Positions 8,522 to 18,551 of a DNA stretch of 64,000 bases are shown here, piece after piece. The stretch is from Aminobacter carboxidus (GTDB lineage: Bacteria > Pseudomonadota > Alphaproteobacteria > Rhizobiales > Rhizobiaceae). Numbering within the stretch: position 1 is the stretch's first letter; each line of letters begins with the position of its first letter. Made by a program: the position numbers and the translations under genes. The stretch lies in the NCBI RefSeq assembly GCF_014863355.1, contig NZ_JACZEP010000008.1:111543-175542 (forward strand), in the 5' to 3' direction. A model generated the notes under the pieces. The model did not search any database. It saw only the letters and a list, made by a program, of their open reading frames with translations, and had not been told where the DNA came from.

Positions 8522-9244
8522 ATGACCGCCAAGCCGCTCTACCGGCGTGTTCTGCTTAAGGCGTCGGGTGAAGCCCTGATGGGCGAGCAGCATTTTGGCA
8601 TCGATGTTTCGGTTGTCGACCGCATCGCTTCCGACATCGCCGAGGCGAGGTCGCTCGGCGTCGAGGTCGGCGTCGTCATCGGCGGCGGCAACATCTTCCG
8701 TGGCGTAGCTGTCGCATCCAAGGGGGGCGACCGCGTCACCGGCGACCACATGGGCATGCTTGCCACCGTCATCAATTCGCTGGCTCTGCGCACCTCGCTG
8801 GTCAAGCTTGGCGTCGACGCGGTTGTGCTTTCGGCCATCGCCATGCCGGAGCTGTGCGAGAGCTTCTCGCAGCGCCAGGCAACCGCCTACATGGATGCCG
8901 GCAAGGTCGTCATCTTTGCCGGCGGCACCGGCAATCCCTTCTTCACCACCGATTCGGCAGCGGCCCTGCGTGCCGCCGAGATCGGCGCCGACGCGCTGTT
9001 CAAAGGCACCCAGGTCGACGGGGTCTACTCGGCCGACCCCAAGAAGGATCCTGCCGCGACGCGCTTCGAGCATATCACGCATGCGGAAGTCATCACAAAA
9101 GGCCTGTCGATCATGGATACGGCCGCGATTGCTCTTGCGCGTGAAAACAACATCCCGATAATCGTCTATTCGATCCATGAAAAAGGCGGGTTCGGCGAAA
9201 TATTGAAAGGTGGCGGCCGCTGCACGATTGTTGCGGACGCCTGA
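8522..9244 (+). CDS. pyrH: Uridylate kinase
   Basis: A 240-residue UMP kinase of the amino-acid-kinase fold, which makes UDP from UMP with ATP. Visible landmarks are [11 protein letters not shown] at the N-terminus, [13 protein letters not shown], and [20 protein letters not shown]. Bacterial UMPK is hexameric and regulated by GTP and UTP. A GAGGAA site precedes the ATG at 8522. It is followed by frr 43 bases later, the usual partner. Confidence 0.98.
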   Translation: MTAKPLYRRVLLKASGEALMGEQHFGIDVSVVDRIASDIAEARSLGVEVGVVIGGGNIFRGVAVASKGGDRVTGDHMGMLATVINSLALRTSLVKLGVDAVVLSAIAMPELCESFSQRQATAYMDAGKVVIFAGGTGNPFFTTDSAAALRAAEIGADALFKGTQVDGVYSADPKKDPAATRFEHITHAEVITKGLSIMDTAAIALARENNIPIIVYSIHEKGGFGEILKGGGRCTIVADA

Positions 9245-9287
9245 CGATTGGAACGATGGTCCCGTAACTGGGACCAAGGAGACTGCA

Positions 9288-9842
9288 ATGAGCACGGACT
9301 ACAGCGATCTACAGCGCCGCATGGAAGGCGCCATCAACGCCTTCAAGCACGACCTTGCCTCGCTGCGCACGGGCCGTGCCTCGAGCAACCTGCTCGACCC
9401 GATCCATGTCCAGGCCTACGGCTCATCGATGCCGCTCAACCAGGTTGCGACGGTGTCGGTGCCTGAGCCGCGCATGATCTCGGTTTCGGTCTGGGACAAG
9501 TCGATGGTCGGCGCAGTCGACCGCGCCATCCGCGAATCGAATCTCGGTTTCAACCCGATCGTCGACGGCACCAACCTGCGCATTCCGCTGCCGGAGCTCA
9601 ACGAGCAGCGCCGCAAGGAACTGGTCAAGATTGCCCACACCTACGCCGAGAACGCCAAGGTCGCCACGCGCCATGTGCGCCGCGATGGCATGGATGCGCT
9701 CAAGAAGGCCGAGAAGGATGGCGATATCAGCCAGGACGACCAGCGCGTCCAGTCGGAAAAGGTCCAGAAGCTGACCGACGATACGATCAGCCAGGTCGAC
9801 AGCCTGCTTGCGACCAAAGAAGCCGAGATCATGCAAGTCTAA
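9288..9842 (+). CDS. frr: Ribosome recycling factor
   Basis: The 184-residue protein is RRF, which with EF-G splits post-termination ribosomes. It shows the family segments [18 protein letters not shown] near the N-terminus, [15 protein letters not shown] in the middle and the helical C-terminus. The first in-frame ATG with a GGAG site (9288) gives the normal length; earlier starts overlap pyrH. uppS begins 31 bases downstream. Confidence 0.97.
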   Translation: MSTDYSDLQRRMEGAINAFKHDLASLRTGRASSNLLDPIHVQAYGSSMPLNQVATVSVPEPRMISVSVWDKSMVGAVDRAIRESNLGFNPIVDGTNLRIPLPELNEQRRKELVKIAHTYAENAKVATRHVRRDGMDALKKAEKDGDISQDDQRVQSEKVQKLTDDTISQVDSLLATKEAEIMQV

Positions 9843-9873
9843 GCAGCCAAAGGCTGGCCTCGAAAGCGAACGG

Positions 9874-10593
9874 ATGACTACGCCCGCGCATGTCGCGATC
9901 ATCATGGACGGCAATGGTCGCTGGGCGAAAGCCCGCGGCCTACCGCGCGTTGCGGGGCATCGGGCCGGCGTCGAAGCGCTGCGCCGGACTGTTCGCGCGG
10001 CGGCGGACCTCGGCATTTCCTGGCTGACAGTCTACGCGTTTTCCTCGGAGAACTGGTCGCGGCCCAAATCCGAGGTCACCGACCTCATGGGGCTGCTCAA
10101 GATCTTCATTCGGCGTGATCTTGCCGAACTGCACAACAGTGGCGTGCGCGTCCAGATCATCGGCGACAGGGCAACGCTGCAGCCCGACATCCGCAGCCTG
10201 CTTGAGGAAGCCGAAACGCTGACATCGGGCAATGACACGCTGACGCTGGTCATCGCATTCAACTATGGCGGGCGCGACGAGATCGCACGGGCGGCGCGCC
10301 GGCTGGCGGAGGCGGTCAAGCGTGGCGACATCGCCAGCGAGCAGATCACGCCTGAGCTGTTTGCCGAAGAGCTCGACACATCCGGTATTCCCGACCCGGA
10401 TCTGGTCATTCGCACCAGTGGCGAAATCCGCCTGTCTAATTTCCTGCCCTGGCAGTCGGCCTATAGCGAACTGATCTTCCAGCCTTGCTACTGGCCGGAT
10501 TTCACCCGCGAGCACCTGTCGGAAGCCTTGCGCGAATATACCGGCCGCGAACGCCGTTTCGGCGGGCTTGCAGCCCGCGACGTCGCCTCGTGA
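9874..10593 (+). CDS. uppS: Undecaprenyl diphosphate synthase (isoprenyl transferase)
   Basis: A 239-residue cis-prenyltransferase that makes undecaprenyl diphosphate, the lipid carrier for peptidoglycan and O-antigen. The catalytic [17 protein letters not shown] block (aspartate at about residue 14), SSENWSRP, and the C-terminal [19 protein letters not shown] block are all present. The usual order frr-uppS-cdsA is preserved, and cdsA begins eight bases after the stop. Confidence 0.97.
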   Translation: MTTPAHVAIIMDGNGRWAKARGLPRVAGHRAGVEALRRTVRAAADLGISWLTVYAFSSENWSRPKSEVTDLMGLLKIFIRRDLAELHNSGVRVQIIGDRATLQPDIRSLLEEAETLTSGNDTLTLVIAFNYGGRDEIARAARRLAEAVKRGDIASEQITPELFAEELDTSGIPDPDLVIRTSGEIRLSNFLPWQSAYSELIFQPCYWPDFTREHLSEALREYTGRERRFGGLAARDVAS

Positions 10594-10600
10594 CCTTGCC

Positions 10601-11431
10601 ATGAGCAATCTCCAGCTCCGGACAATTTCAGCCATCGTGCTGGCCGCTGCGGTGCTGTTGCTCACCTGGTTGGGCGGGCTGCCATTCAGGATGCTGACCG
10701 CGGCGATCGCGCTCGCCATCTTCTACGAGTGGTCGCGCATGTCGCGGCCAAACAGCGAAACCGGCTGGGCTGGCGGCAACCTCAACATGTTGCCGGAAGT
10801 GCTGATCCTGATGTTTGCCGGTGCGTTGGTCGCGGGGATTCCGGCACTCGCCCTGATCATCCTGGCCGCCGTCTTCACGCTCATCCTGTGGGGTCTGGGC
10901 AAGCTGCGCGGAGCAGGGGCGTGGGAAGCTGCCGGCTTTGGCTATGCCGCGCTCTCCGGCCTGTCTCTGGCCCTGCTGCGCGGCAACGACGCATCCGGTC
11001 TTGTCGCCATCCTGTTTCTGTTCGCGGTGGTATGGGCGACCGACATCTTTGCCTATTTTGTCGGCCGCAAGGTTGGCGGCCCCAAGCTCGCGCCAGCGAT
11101 CTCTCCCGGCAAGACGCGCAGTGGCGCGGTTGGTGGCGCGGTTGGCGGCGTTGTAGCGGGGCTTTTGCTGGCCAACTTTGCCGGTAGCGGCAACCTGTTC
11201 GCCCTTGCGGCGATCGGGCTGCTGCTTTCGGTGATCTCGCAAGCAGGCGACCTGTTCGAATCATGGGTCAAGCGGCGGCATGGCTACAAGGATTCGGGTT
11301 CGCTCATTCCCGGCCATGGCGGCGTGATGGACCGTGTCGATGGGCTTGTCGCGGCCGCATTTGCCCTATACGTCATCGGCTGGATGTCCGGTTCTGCCGA
11401 TCATCCTGCTCAGGGATTGTTTCCGGCCTGA
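10601..11431 (+). CDS. cdsA: Phosphatidate cytidylyltransferase
   Basis: A 276-residue polytopic inner-membrane enzyme that makes CDP-diacylglycerol from phosphatidate and CTP, the branch point of phospholipid synthesis. The C-terminal CDS signature SQAGDLFESWVKRRHGYKDSG...PGHGGVMDRVDGL is clear, as is the conserved ATDIFAYFVGR segment. The start at 10601 is the first good ATG after uppS. In many bacteria dxr sits between cdsA and rseP; here it is absent, as I recall for other rhizobia. Confidence 0.95.
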   Translation: MSNLQLRTISAIVLAAAVLLLTWLGGLPFRMLTAAIALAIFYEWSRMSRPNSETGWAGGNLNMLPEVLILMFAGALVAGIPALALIILAAVFTLILWGLGKLRGAGAWEAAGFGYAALSGLSLALLRGNDASGLVAILFLFAVVWATDIFAYFVGRKVGGPKLAPAISPGKTRSGAVGGAVGGVVAGLLLANFAGSGNLFALAAIGLLLSVISQAGDLFESWVKRRHGYKDSGSLIPGHGGVMDRVDGLVAAAFALYVIGWMSGSADHPAQGLFPA

Positions 11432-11444
11432 GCGACCAAGCCAA

Positions 11445-11460
11445 CGAGGCGCAAGCCTCG
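11445..11460 (+). other. Small hairpin between cdsA and rseP
   Basis: CGAGGC (11445-11450), loop GCAA, GCCTCG (11455-11460) forms a perfect 6-bp stem 13 bases after the cdsA stop. No T-tract follows; it may only tune mRNA stability. Confidence 0.4.
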
Positions 11461-11514
11461 GGCAAGGCGCGGTGCTTCACTTGGGGCACAACGGTATCTG
11501 GTTGAGGGCTTGAT

Positions 11515-12654
11515 TTGAGCGAGTATCTTCCCGCGTTCCTGACTACGGATGGTCTGTTGATCGGCACCATCGTGCCGTTCCTGTTCGTGCTCACCATCGT
11601 GGTGTTCGTGCACGAGATGGGCCACTATCTGGTCGGCCGCTGGTGCGGTATCGGCGTCAAAGCCTTTTCGATTGGCTTCGGACCGGAACTCCTCGGCTTC
11701 AACGACCGTCGCGGCACGCGCTGGAAGCTGTGTGCCATTCCTCTGGGTGGCTACGTCAAGTTCGTCGGCGACATGAGTGTCACCAGCAAGCCGGACAACG
11801 GCGAGGACGACAATCTCAGCCCCGCCGAGCGCAAGATCGCCTTTCATACCCAGCCGGTCTGGAAGCGCGCGGCGACGGTGTTTGCCGGCCCTCTGTTCAA
11901 TTTCCTTTTGACGATCGCCGTCTTCACCGTGCTGTTTTCGGCCTATGGCCGCTACGTCATGGAGCCGACGGTTGCCGAGGTGCGCGCCGCAAGCCCGGCG
12001 GCGAATGCCGGCATGCAGCCAGGCGACCGATTCGTCAGTGTCGACGGCCAACAGGTCGAAACCTTCTCAGACGTTCAGCGCATTGTCTCCGGCCGCGGCG
12101 GTGATCCGCTTACCTTCGTGATGATGCGCGACGGCAAGGAAGTCACTGTTACCGCCACGCCAGAAATGATGGAACAGAAGGACGCGCTCGGCAATTCGGT
12201 CAAGGTTGCCGTCATCGGCGTCGTAAACAATGAGGAACTGGGGCAACCCAGGCTGATCAGCTACAGCCCGGGAGGTGCCTTTGTGCAGGCGGTTTCGGAA
12301 ACCGGGCACATCATCGAGCGGACCGGCCAGTTCCTGAAGCGATTCGTCGTTGGCCGCGAGGACAAGTGCCAGCTCGGTGGACCGGTCAAGATTGCCGACA
12401 TGGCAGGCAAGGCGGCACAGCTGGGCTTTGTCTGGCTGGTGCAATTGGTGGCACTTTTGTCGGTCGGCATCGGTTTTCTGAACCTTCTGCCGATTCCTCC
12501 ACTCGACGGCGGCCACTTGGCGTTCTATGCAGTTGAAGCTGTCATCAGGCGCCCTGTATCCGAGCGGGCGATGGAGGCTGTATATCGTGTGGGGATGATT
12601 CTCGTGCTGGCCTTTATGGGCTTCGTTTTTTGGAACGACCTGTTTGGCTGCTGA
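11515..12654 (+). CDS. rseP: RIP metalloprotease RseP
   Basis: A 379-residue site-2 protease of the inner membrane. The zinc motif H33-E34-M-G-H37 lies in the first membrane helix and the third ligand D331 in NLLPIPPLDGGH. A PDZ domain occupies roughly residues 125-205; only one is recognisable, against two in E. coli RseP. Such enzymes cut anti-sigma factors and remnant signal peptides. The start is a TTG at 11515 with a GAGGG site about seven bases upstream. It lies upstream of bamA, as in most proteobacteria. Confidence 0.95.
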   Translation: MSEYLPAFLTTDGLLIGTIVPFLFVLTIVVFVHEMGHYLVGRWCGIGVKAFSIGFGPELLGFNDRRGTRWKLCAIPLGGYVKFVGDMSVTSKPDNGEDDNLSPAERKIAFHTQPVWKRAATVFAGPLFNFLLTIAVFTVLFSAYGRYVMEPTVAEVRAASPAANAGMQPGDRFVSVDGQQVETFSDVQRIVSGRGGDPLTFVMMRDGKEVTVTATPEMMEQKDALGNSVKVAVIGVVNNEELGQPRLISYSPGGAFVQAVSETGHIIERTGQFLKRFVVGREDKCQLGGPVKIADMAGKAAQLGFVWLVQLVALLSVGIGFLNLLPIPPLDGGHLAFYAVEAVIRRPVSERAMEAVYRVGMILVLAFMGFVFWNDLFGC

Positions 12655-12720
12655 AATCATGAAGAATTTTAGGGCCTGCAAGGGGTCCGTTGAGGGAGCG
12701 TTTACCATCCGGGGCAGTAT

Positions 12721-12740
12721 GCGTGACGCGAAAGTCACGC
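12721..12740 (+). other. Hairpin downstream of rseP
   Basis: GCGTGAC and GTCACGC form a perfect 7-bp stem around a GCGAAA loop, 67 bases after the rseP stop. It lacks a T-tract, so a role in termination or mRNA 3' stability is only possible. Confidence 0.35.
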
Positions 12741-12775
12741 TCGCTGGGGAAGTAAGCGCAAATTAACCAGAAGCC

Positions 12776-12803
12776 TTGCGTGTAGGGAAAATCCAGTTAT
12801 TAC
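12776..12803 (+). promoter_or_regulatory. Weak candidate promoter for bamA
   Basis: TTGCGT at 12776-12781 and TATTAC at 12798-12803 are 16 bases apart, about 70 bases before the bamA start. The 221-base gap makes a separate bamA promoter plausible, but the match is modest. Confidence 0.3.
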
Positions 12804-12875
12804 GGTACGAGAAATTACCGCGACGTCCGGTTTTCTCGCCGTGGGGACTTCGAGAAAAGGTTGTAAAGGCCGACT

Positions 12876-15239
12876 ATGAAGGCAGCATATAAGTTTGCGA
12901 GCGCCGCGTCCGCGGTGGCTCTATCCGCCGCTCTGGCCATTCCAGGCGCAGTGGCGGTTCAGTTTGTTGCCGTGTCAGCCGCGCAAGCGGCGGTGGTCAA
13001 CCGGGTCGAAGTGCGCGGCAATCAGCGCGTCGATGCGGATACCGTCCGCAACTACATCACCATCAAGCCCGGCAAGACGTTCTCGAACACCGATATCGAC
13101 GACGCCGTGAAGGCGCTGTTCGGCAGCGGCCTGTTCTCCGATGTCCGGATCAACCAGGTCGGTTCGACCCTGGTGGTTCAGGTTTCCGAGTACCAGGTCG
13201 TCAACAACGTGCTGTTCCAGGGCAACAAGAAGCTCAAGGACGCAGCCCTTGGTGGCGCGGTTCAGCTCAAGCCGCGCGGTGCGTTCTCGCAGGCCACGCT
13301 TGAGTCCGACGCCCAGTCGATCAAGGAAGCCTACAAGCGCGTCGGTCGTGACGACGTCACGGTCGGCACCAAGGTCATGGACCTCGGCGAAAACCGCGTG
13401 AACGTGGTGTTCGAGATCAACGAAGGCGGCCGCACCAAGATCGCTGCGATCAACTTCGTCGGCAACGACGCTTATGGCGACCGCCGCCTCGCAGACATCA
13501 TTTCAACCAAGCGCTCGTCTTTCCTGTCGTTCATGCTGCGTGACGACATCTATGACGAAGACCGCCTGCGCGCCGACGAGGAAGCGCTGCGTCGCTTCTA
13601 CTACAATCATGGCTACGCCGACTTCCAGGTTGTCTCAGCCTTTGGCGAACTCGACGAGGCAACCAACCAGTACACCATCACGATCACCGTTGACGAAGGT
13701 CAGCGCTATACGTTCGGTGACGTATCGGTTGAGAGCAGCATCCCCGAGGTCGATGGCGCGAGCCTCCAGCGTCTGGTCGAGACCCGCAAGGGCGACGTCT
13801 ACAACGCCAAGGACGTCGAAGATTCGATCATCGCGATCACCGAAAACGTCGCTGGTGCTGGTTATGCCTTCGCCAAGGTGACGCCGCGCGGTGACCGCAA
13901 TTTCGAAACCCGCACGATCTCGGTCGTCTACACGGTCGACCAGGGCGCCAAGGCCTATGTCGAGCGCATCGAAATCCGCGGCAACGAACGCACCCGTGAT
14001 TTCGTGATCCGTCGCGAGTTCGACGTCTCCGAAGGCGATGCTTTCAATCAGGTGCTGATCCAGCGCGCCAAGAAGCGACTTGAGGCACTGAACTTCTTCG
14101 AGCGCGTCGAAGTCTCGACGGCTCCCGGTTCGCAGCCTGACCAGGTTGTGCTGGTTGTCGATCTGGTAGAGAAGTCGACCGGCGAGTTTTCGATCGGCGC
14201 CGGCTATTCGACCGGTGGCGACAATGCCGGCCCGTCGGTGGAAGGCTCGATCACCGAGCGCAACTTCCTCGGTCGTGGCCAGTTCATCAAGTTTTCGGCC
14301 GGCGGTGGCAAGAATTCGCGTGACTACAGCTTCTCGTTCACCGAGCCATATTTCCTCGGTCGCCGTATCGCTGCCGGTTTCGACGTGTTCCGTCAGACCC
14401 GCAAGTATGATCATTACGACAGCGACGTGACCGGAGGTACGATCCGTTTCGGTCTGCCTATCACCAACAATATCTCGACGCAGCTCGCTTACAACATCTC
14501 GCAGGAAGAGTATTCGCTTTCTGATGACTGTGTGACTGGTGGTGTCTATGACCCGCTGAAGTGCAATATTTCCCTGGCGATCCGCGACGGTGTCAAGGAT
14601 AGCCCCTGGATCAAGTCGTCGGTCAGCGGAACGCTGGTCTACAACACCATCGACGACATGAAGAATCCGCGTAACGGCATCTATGCCAACTTCACGACTG
14701 AAGTTGCGGGTCTTGGCGGTGATGCGAAGTTCGTCAAGGTCACCGGACGCGCTAGCTACTATCAGACGTTGTCGGAAGAGCTTGATATCGTTGGTCTCGT
14801 GTCTGTTGGCGGCGGACATATCATGGGCTTCGGCGACGACGGCCTGCGTGTGTTCGATCAGTTCAAGAGCAACGATCGCATGATCCGTGGCTTCAGATAT
14901 AACGGTATTGGACCTAGAGACATCGGTACCAACGAGCATCTCGGCGGTACGACCTACTTCAACGCTTCGGCTGAAACGCAGTTTCCCATCCCGGTGGTTC
15001 CTGAGAGCTTCGGTCTTCGCGGCGCCTTCTTCGCCGATGCTGCGACGCTTTATGGCAGCAAGGTCAACGGCGTTAACTTCGGAACGTCGACTGACATGGA
15101 ACTGCGTGCCTCGGTCGGTGTTGGCCTGCTTTGGGCATCGCCATTCGGTCCGCTGCGCATTGACTATGCTGTACCTGTCAAGAAGGTGGACGGCGACGAG
15201 ACGCAGGAATTCAACTTCGGCATTTCGACCCGCTTCTAA
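12876..15239 (+). CDS. bamA: Outer membrane protein assembly factor BamA
   Basis: The 787-residue protein is the Omp85 core of the BAM complex, which folds beta-barrels into the outer membrane. A long signal peptide ends near residue 38 (AAQA|AV). Five POTRA repeats follow to about residue 430, then a 16-stranded barrel. The loop-6 signature is IRGFRYNGIGPRD and the last residue is phenylalanine, as required for barrel insertion. It sits between rseP and lpxD. No skp/ompH gene lies between bamA and lpxD. Confidence 0.97.
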   Translation: MKAAYKFASAASAVALSAALAIPGAVAVQFVAVSAAQAAVVNRVEVRGNQRVDADTVRNYITIKPGKTFSNTDIDDAVKALFGSGLFSDVRINQVGSTLVVQVSEYQVVNNVLFQGNKKLKDAALGGAVQLKPRGAFSQATLESDAQSIKEAYKRVGRDDVTVGTKVMDLGENRVNVVFEINEGGRTKIAAINFVGNDAYGDRRLADIISTKRSSFLSFMLRDDIYDEDRLRADEEALRRFYYNHGYADFQVVSAFGELDEATNQYTITITVDEGQRYTFGDVSVESSIPEVDGASLQRLVETRKGDVYNAKDVEDSIIAITENVAGAGYAFAKVTPRGDRNFETRTISVVYTVDQGAKAYVERIEIRGNERTRDFVIRREFDVSEGDAFNQVLIQRAKKRLEALNFFERVEVSTAPGSQPDQVVLVVDLVEKSTGEFSIGAGYSTGGDNAGPSVEGSITERNFLGRGQFIKFSAGGGKNSRDYSFSFTEPYFLGRRIAAGFDVFRQTRKYDHYDSDVTGGTIRFGLPITNNISTQLAYNISQEEYSLSDDCVTGGVYDPLKCNISLAIRDGVKDSPWIKSSVSGTLVYNTIDDMKNPRNGIYANFTTEVAGLGGDAKFVKVTGRASYYQTLSEELDIVGLVSVGGGHIMGFGDDGLRVFDQFKSNDRMIRGFRYNGIGPRDIGTNEHLGGTTYFNASAETQFPIPVVPESFGLRGAFFADAATLYGSKVNGVNFGTSTDMELRASVGVGLLWASPFGPLRIDYAVPVKKVDGDETQEFNFGISTRF

Positions 15240-15254
15240 TTGCGTGGTACAATT

Positions 15255-15279
15255 TTTCCGGGCCGTCACGGCCCGGAAA
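15255..15279 (+). terminator. Hairpin between bamA and lpxD
   Basis: A perfect 11-bp stem, TTTCCGGGCCG (15255-15265) and CGGCCCGGAAA (15269-15279), closes a TCA loop. CTCTTTG follows. It lies 15 bases after the bamA stop and could reduce read-through into the lpx genes. Confidence 0.6.
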
Positions 15280-15311
15280 CTCTTTGCCCGGCTTGGCTGG
15301 AACAGCATTTC

Positions 15312-16370
15312 ATGACGGATCCGGTATTTTTTGTGCCGTCACGCCGCTACTCGGTGGGCGAGGTGGCCGGCCTTACCGGTGCGACGCTCGCCGACCCCAA
15401 ACATTCTGAAATCGCCATTTCGACCATCGCAGCGGCAAGCAGCGGCGGCGATGGTGCATTGGTGTTTGTCGACGGCAAGCGCAACGCAGCACCGCTCAAG
15501 TCGCTGCATGCGGCGGCTGTCTTATGCACGGCGGATGTTGCCGACCTTGTTCCTGACGGTATTGCGATTCTCGTTTCGCCGCGGCCGCAGCAGGCCTTTG
15601 CCCGCATCGGCAGGCTGCTTTATCCAGACGCTGAGCGTCCGGTTGGCGTCAGCGGCGAAACCGGCATTTCACCATTCGCCCACATCGATCCGACCGCGCA
15701 TGTCGAGGCAGGCGCCGTCATTGAGGCTGGCGTTGTGATTGGCCCGAATGCAGCTGTCGGCGCTGGCACGGTGGTGTCGGCCAACGCCGTTATCGGTCGT
15801 TCCACCCAGATCGGGCGCGACTGCTATGTCGGCCCGCACAGCTCCATCCAGTATGCACTGGTCGGCAATGGCGTGATCATCCATGCGGGTGCCCGAATAG
15901 GCCAGGATGGTTTTGGTTTTGCCGGTGGTGCACGCGGGCCGGAACGCATCCCGCAGATTGGCCGCGTTATCATCCAGGACAATGTCGAGATCGGCGCCAA
16001 TTCGACGGTCGACCGCGGCGCGATGTCGGACACGATCATTGGCGAAAACACCAAGATCGACAATCTTGTCCAGATCGCCCACAACGTGCGTATTGGCCGC
16101 AATTGCGTTATTGCAGGCCTTTCGGGTATTTCGGGCTCGGTCGTCGTTGGCGACAACGTGATGATGGGCGGAGGTGTCGGCTTGGCTGATCACTTGTCGA
16201 TCGGATCGGGCGCGCAACTGGCAGCGCGCAGCGGTCTGATGCACGACGTGCCTGCAGGCGAAGTCTGGGCAGGCTTTCCTGCGAAACCGATGAAATTGGC
16301 AATGCGCGAATTCGCGTTGATCAGAAAAATGGCCATTGGAAAACCAAAGGGGGGTGGGAGCAGTGACTGA
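15312..16370 (+). CDS. lpxD: UDP-3-O-(3-hydroxyacyl)glucosamine N-acyltransferase
   Basis: The 352-residue enzyme adds the N-linked hydroxyacyl chain in the third step of lipid A synthesis. Residues 1-100 form the uridine-binding domain. From about 115 a left-handed beta-helix of hexapeptide repeats carries the catalytic histidine H257 in QIAHNVRIG. The C-terminus (PKGGGSSD) overlaps the fabZ GTG start. It opens the lpxD-fabZ-lpxA-lpxI-lpxB run. Confidence 0.96.
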   Translation: MTDPVFFVPSRRYSVGEVAGLTGATLADPKHSEIAISTIAAASSGGDGALVFVDGKRNAAPLKSLHAAAVLCTADVADLVPDGIAILVSPRPQQAFARIGRLLYPDAERPVGVSGETGISPFAHIDPTAHVEAGAVIEAGVVIGPNAAVGAGTVVSANAVIGRSTQIGRDCYVGPHSSIQYALVGNGVIIHAGARIGQDGFGFAGGARGPERIPQIGRVIIQDNVEIGANSTVDRGAMSDTIIGENTKIDNLVQIAHNVRIGRNCVIAGLSGISGSVVVGDNVMMGGGVGLADHLSIGSGAQLAARSGLMHDVPAGEVWAGFPAKPMKLAMREFALIRKMAIGKPKGGGSSD

Positions 16371-16827
16371 GCAGGCTACCAAGACGCTCGAAGCCGTCGA
16401 TATCCTCGGCCTGCACCAGCTGCTGCCGCATCGCTATCCGTTCCTGCTGATCGATCGCATCGTTGACATCGACGGCGACGATTCTGCTGTCGGCATCAAG
16501 AACGTCACGTTCAACGAGCCGCATTTCCAGGGACATTTCCCCGGACATCCGGTCATGCCGGGCGTGCTGATCATCGAGGCCATGGCACAGACGGCGGGCG
16601 CTATCTGTCTGCGGCTCATTATCGATGAGACACCGTCGCTGGTGTACCTGATGACGGTCGATGCCGCAAAATTCCGCAAGCCGGTCGTGCCTGGCGACCA
16701 GCTCCGCATTCATGTCAAGAAGATCAAGAAGCGCGGCAACATCCTGAAGTTCGCCTGCGATGCGCAAGTCGATGGCGTCACCGTCGCGGAAGCAGAGGTG
16801 GCTGCGATGATGGTGCCCAAGGAATAA
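16363..16827 (+). CDS. fabZ: 3-hydroxyacyl-ACP dehydratase FabZ
   Basis: A 154-residue hot-dog-fold dehydratase that removes water from 3-hydroxyacyl-ACP in fatty acid elongation. The catalytic pair is H58 (in [12 protein letters not shown]) and E72 (in LIIEAMAQ). I take the GTG at 16363, which overlaps the lpxD stop and gives the usual rhizobial N-terminus; an ATG at 16336 is in frame but lies deep in lpxD. Its place among the lpx genes reflects competition for the same hydroxyacyl-ACP pool. Confidence 0.95.
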   Translation: MTEQATKTLEAVDILGLHQLLPHRYPFLLIDRIVDIDGDDSAVGIKNVTFNEPHFQGHFPGHPVMPGVLIIEAMAQTAGAICLRLIIDETPSLVYLMTVDAAKFRKPVVPGDQLRIHVKKIKKRGNILKFACDAQVDGVTVAEAEVAAMMVPKE

Positions 16828-16837
16828 GCAGCACTCT

Positions 16838-17671
16838 ATGACCGAAACCTTTATCCATCCCGCCGCTGTCGTCGAAGCCGGTGCCCAACTGGGCGCAGGC
16901 GTGCGCGTCGGCCCGTTCTGCCATGTCAGTGCCGATGCGGTCATTGGCGACCACGTCGAGCTGATGAGCCATGTCGCGATCATGGGCGCAACGACGCTGG
17001 GCGAGGGCTGCACCGTCTTCCCGCAGGCAACCCTGGGCGCGGCACCCCAGAACAACAAGCACAAGGGCGGCCGCACGACGCTCGTGGTTGGCAAGAACTG
17101 CACAATCCGCGAAGGCGTGACCATGCATGTCGGCACCGACACCAGCCGCGGCACGACCACCGTCGGCGACAATGGCCTGTTCCTGGCCTACGCCCACATC
17201 GCCCATGACTGTATCGTTGGCGACAACGTCACGATGGCCAATGTCGCGACGCTCGGCGGCCATGTCGAAGTCGGCAACAACGTCACGCTTGGCGGCCTGT
17301 GCGCCGTCCACCAGATGACGCGTATCGGCCACCATGCCTTTGCTGGTGGCGGCGCGATCATCGATGGCGACGTCATTCCTTACGGTATGGTGATGGGCAA
17401 CCGCGCCCGGCTGCGTGGGCTCAATGTCATCGGCATGCGGCGCTCCGGCCTGCCGCGCGCCGAGATCTTCGCCTTGCGCAAGGCCTACAAGATGATCTTC
17501 GACCCCACCCGGTCGGTGGCCGAGAGCATTCCGCTTGTCGAACGTGAGTTCGTCGGCTCGCCCATCGTGCGCGACGTTCTGGATTTCATCCAGGCGCGTG
17601 GCAAGCGTCACTTCACCGTTCCGCCGCTGAGAAACGCCGTCGCCGACGACGCCGCCGATGACGAAGGCTGA
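16838..17671 (+). CDS. lpxA: UDP-N-acetylglucosamine acyltransferase
   Basis: The 277-residue enzyme starts lipid A synthesis by moving a 3-hydroxyacyl chain from ACP to UDP-GlcNAc. Hexapeptide repeats run through the first two thirds. The catalytic histidine is H123 in AYAHIAHDCIVGDNV, matching E. coli H125. The helical C-terminal domain includes FALRKAYKMIF. Its last 14 bases overlap lpxI. Confidence 0.97.
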   Translation: MTETFIHPAAVVEAGAQLGAGVRVGPFCHVSADAVIGDHVELMSHVAIMGATTLGEGCTVFPQATLGAAPQNNKHKGGRTTLVVGKNCTIREGVTMHVGTDTSRGTTTVGDNGLFLAYAHIAHDCIVGDNVTMANVATLGGHVEVGNNVTLGGLCAVHQMTRIGHHAFAGGGAIIDGDVIPYGMVMGNRARLRGLNVIGMRRSGLPRAEIFALRKAYKMIFDPTRSVAESIPLVEREFVGSPIVRDVLDFIQARGKRHFTVPPLRNAVADDAADDEG

Positions 17672-18551
17672 GGGCGGAAAAAGGATCAACCTTTCCGCGA
17701 CTGACCGGGTTGCCGTCGTCGCCGGCAGCGGCCGGCTTCCCGTCAATGTTGCTGACAGCCTTGCCGAGACAGGCCACAAGCCTTTCATCGTTCTGATCGA
17801 CGGCGAGTCCGATCCCGGCACGAGTCTATGGAACTACGCCGGTGAACGGCTGGCCATCGAGCAGTTCGCCTCGCTCGTGCCGCTGCTCAAGAGCCACAAC
17901 ATCACCCATTGCGTCCTGGCAGGCGGCATCAGCCGCCGCCCGGTGTGGCGGGCTATTCGCCCGAGCGTAGCGCTCCTGCGCGTACTGCCGCGTGCCTTGG
18001 CAGCACTTGCACGCGGCGACGACGGCCTGTTGCGTATTCTGGTCGGGACAATCGAGGACAACGGCATCAAGGTGGTTGGCGCGCATCAGGTCGTGCCCGA
18101 ACTTCTGGCCGTCGAAGGCCGGATCGGCGCGCTGGCGCCTCAACAAGGTGACTGGGCCGACCTTCAAGCCGGCCGGGTGGCTGCCAGAACCATCGGCGCA
18201 CTTGATATCGGCCAGGCTGCCGTCGCCATCGGCGGACGCGCGATCGCGCTTGAAGGTATCGAGGGCACCGACCTGTTGCTCGAACGTGTGCGCGACCTGC
18301 GCAACAACGGCCGCATCGCTGGCCGCAAGCGTGGCGTTCTGGTCAAATGCGCCAAGCCAAACCAGGAACTGCGCGCTGATCTGCCGACGATCGGTCCAGC
18401 AACCGTCGATGCGGCGCATGCGGCGGGCCTTGCCGGGATCGGCATCGAGGCCGGACGCTCGCTGGTGCTCGACTATGGCGAGGTTGTCGAACGCGCCGAC
18501 AGGCTCGGCTTGTTCGTCATCGGCCTGTCTGACGAGGGAAAAGAGCGATGA
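17658..18551 (+). CDS. lpxI: UDP-2,3-diacylglucosamine pyrophosphatase LpxI
   Basis: A 297-residue protein of the DUF1009/LpxI family, the alphaproteobacterial replacement for LpxH, which cleaves UDP-2,3-diacylglucosamine to lipid X. The N-terminal VAVVAGSGRLPVNVAD block and the C-terminal KCAKPNQELRADLPTIGPATV region are diagnostic. It overlaps lpxA by 14 bases and lpxB by ATGA, so the three are translationally coupled. This completes the lpxA-D-I-B set; lpxC is not in the window. Confidence 0.95.
   Translation: MTKAEGGKRINLSATDRVAVVAGSGRLPVNVADSLAETGHKPFIVLIDGESDPGTSLWNYAGERLAIEQFASLVPLLKSHNITHCVLAGGISRRPVWRAIRPSVALLRVLPRALAALARGDDGLLRILVGTIEDNGIKVVGAHQVVPELLAVEGRIGALAPQQGDWADLQAGRVAARTIGALDIGQAAVAIGGRAIALEGIEGTDLLLERVRDLRNNGRIAGRKRGVLVKCAKPNQELRADLPTIGPATVDAAHAAGLAGIGIEAGRSLVLDYGEVVERADRLGLFVIGLSDEGKER

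Noticed and set aside
12753..12769. GTAA-N7-TTAAC before bamA as a CtrA site
   Set aside because: Only one half matches TTAA; a single imperfect site is expected by chance.
13635..15308. 557-residue open frame antisense to bamA
   Set aside because: BamA is intact on the other strand with POTRA and barrel signatures; the antisense product has no domain.
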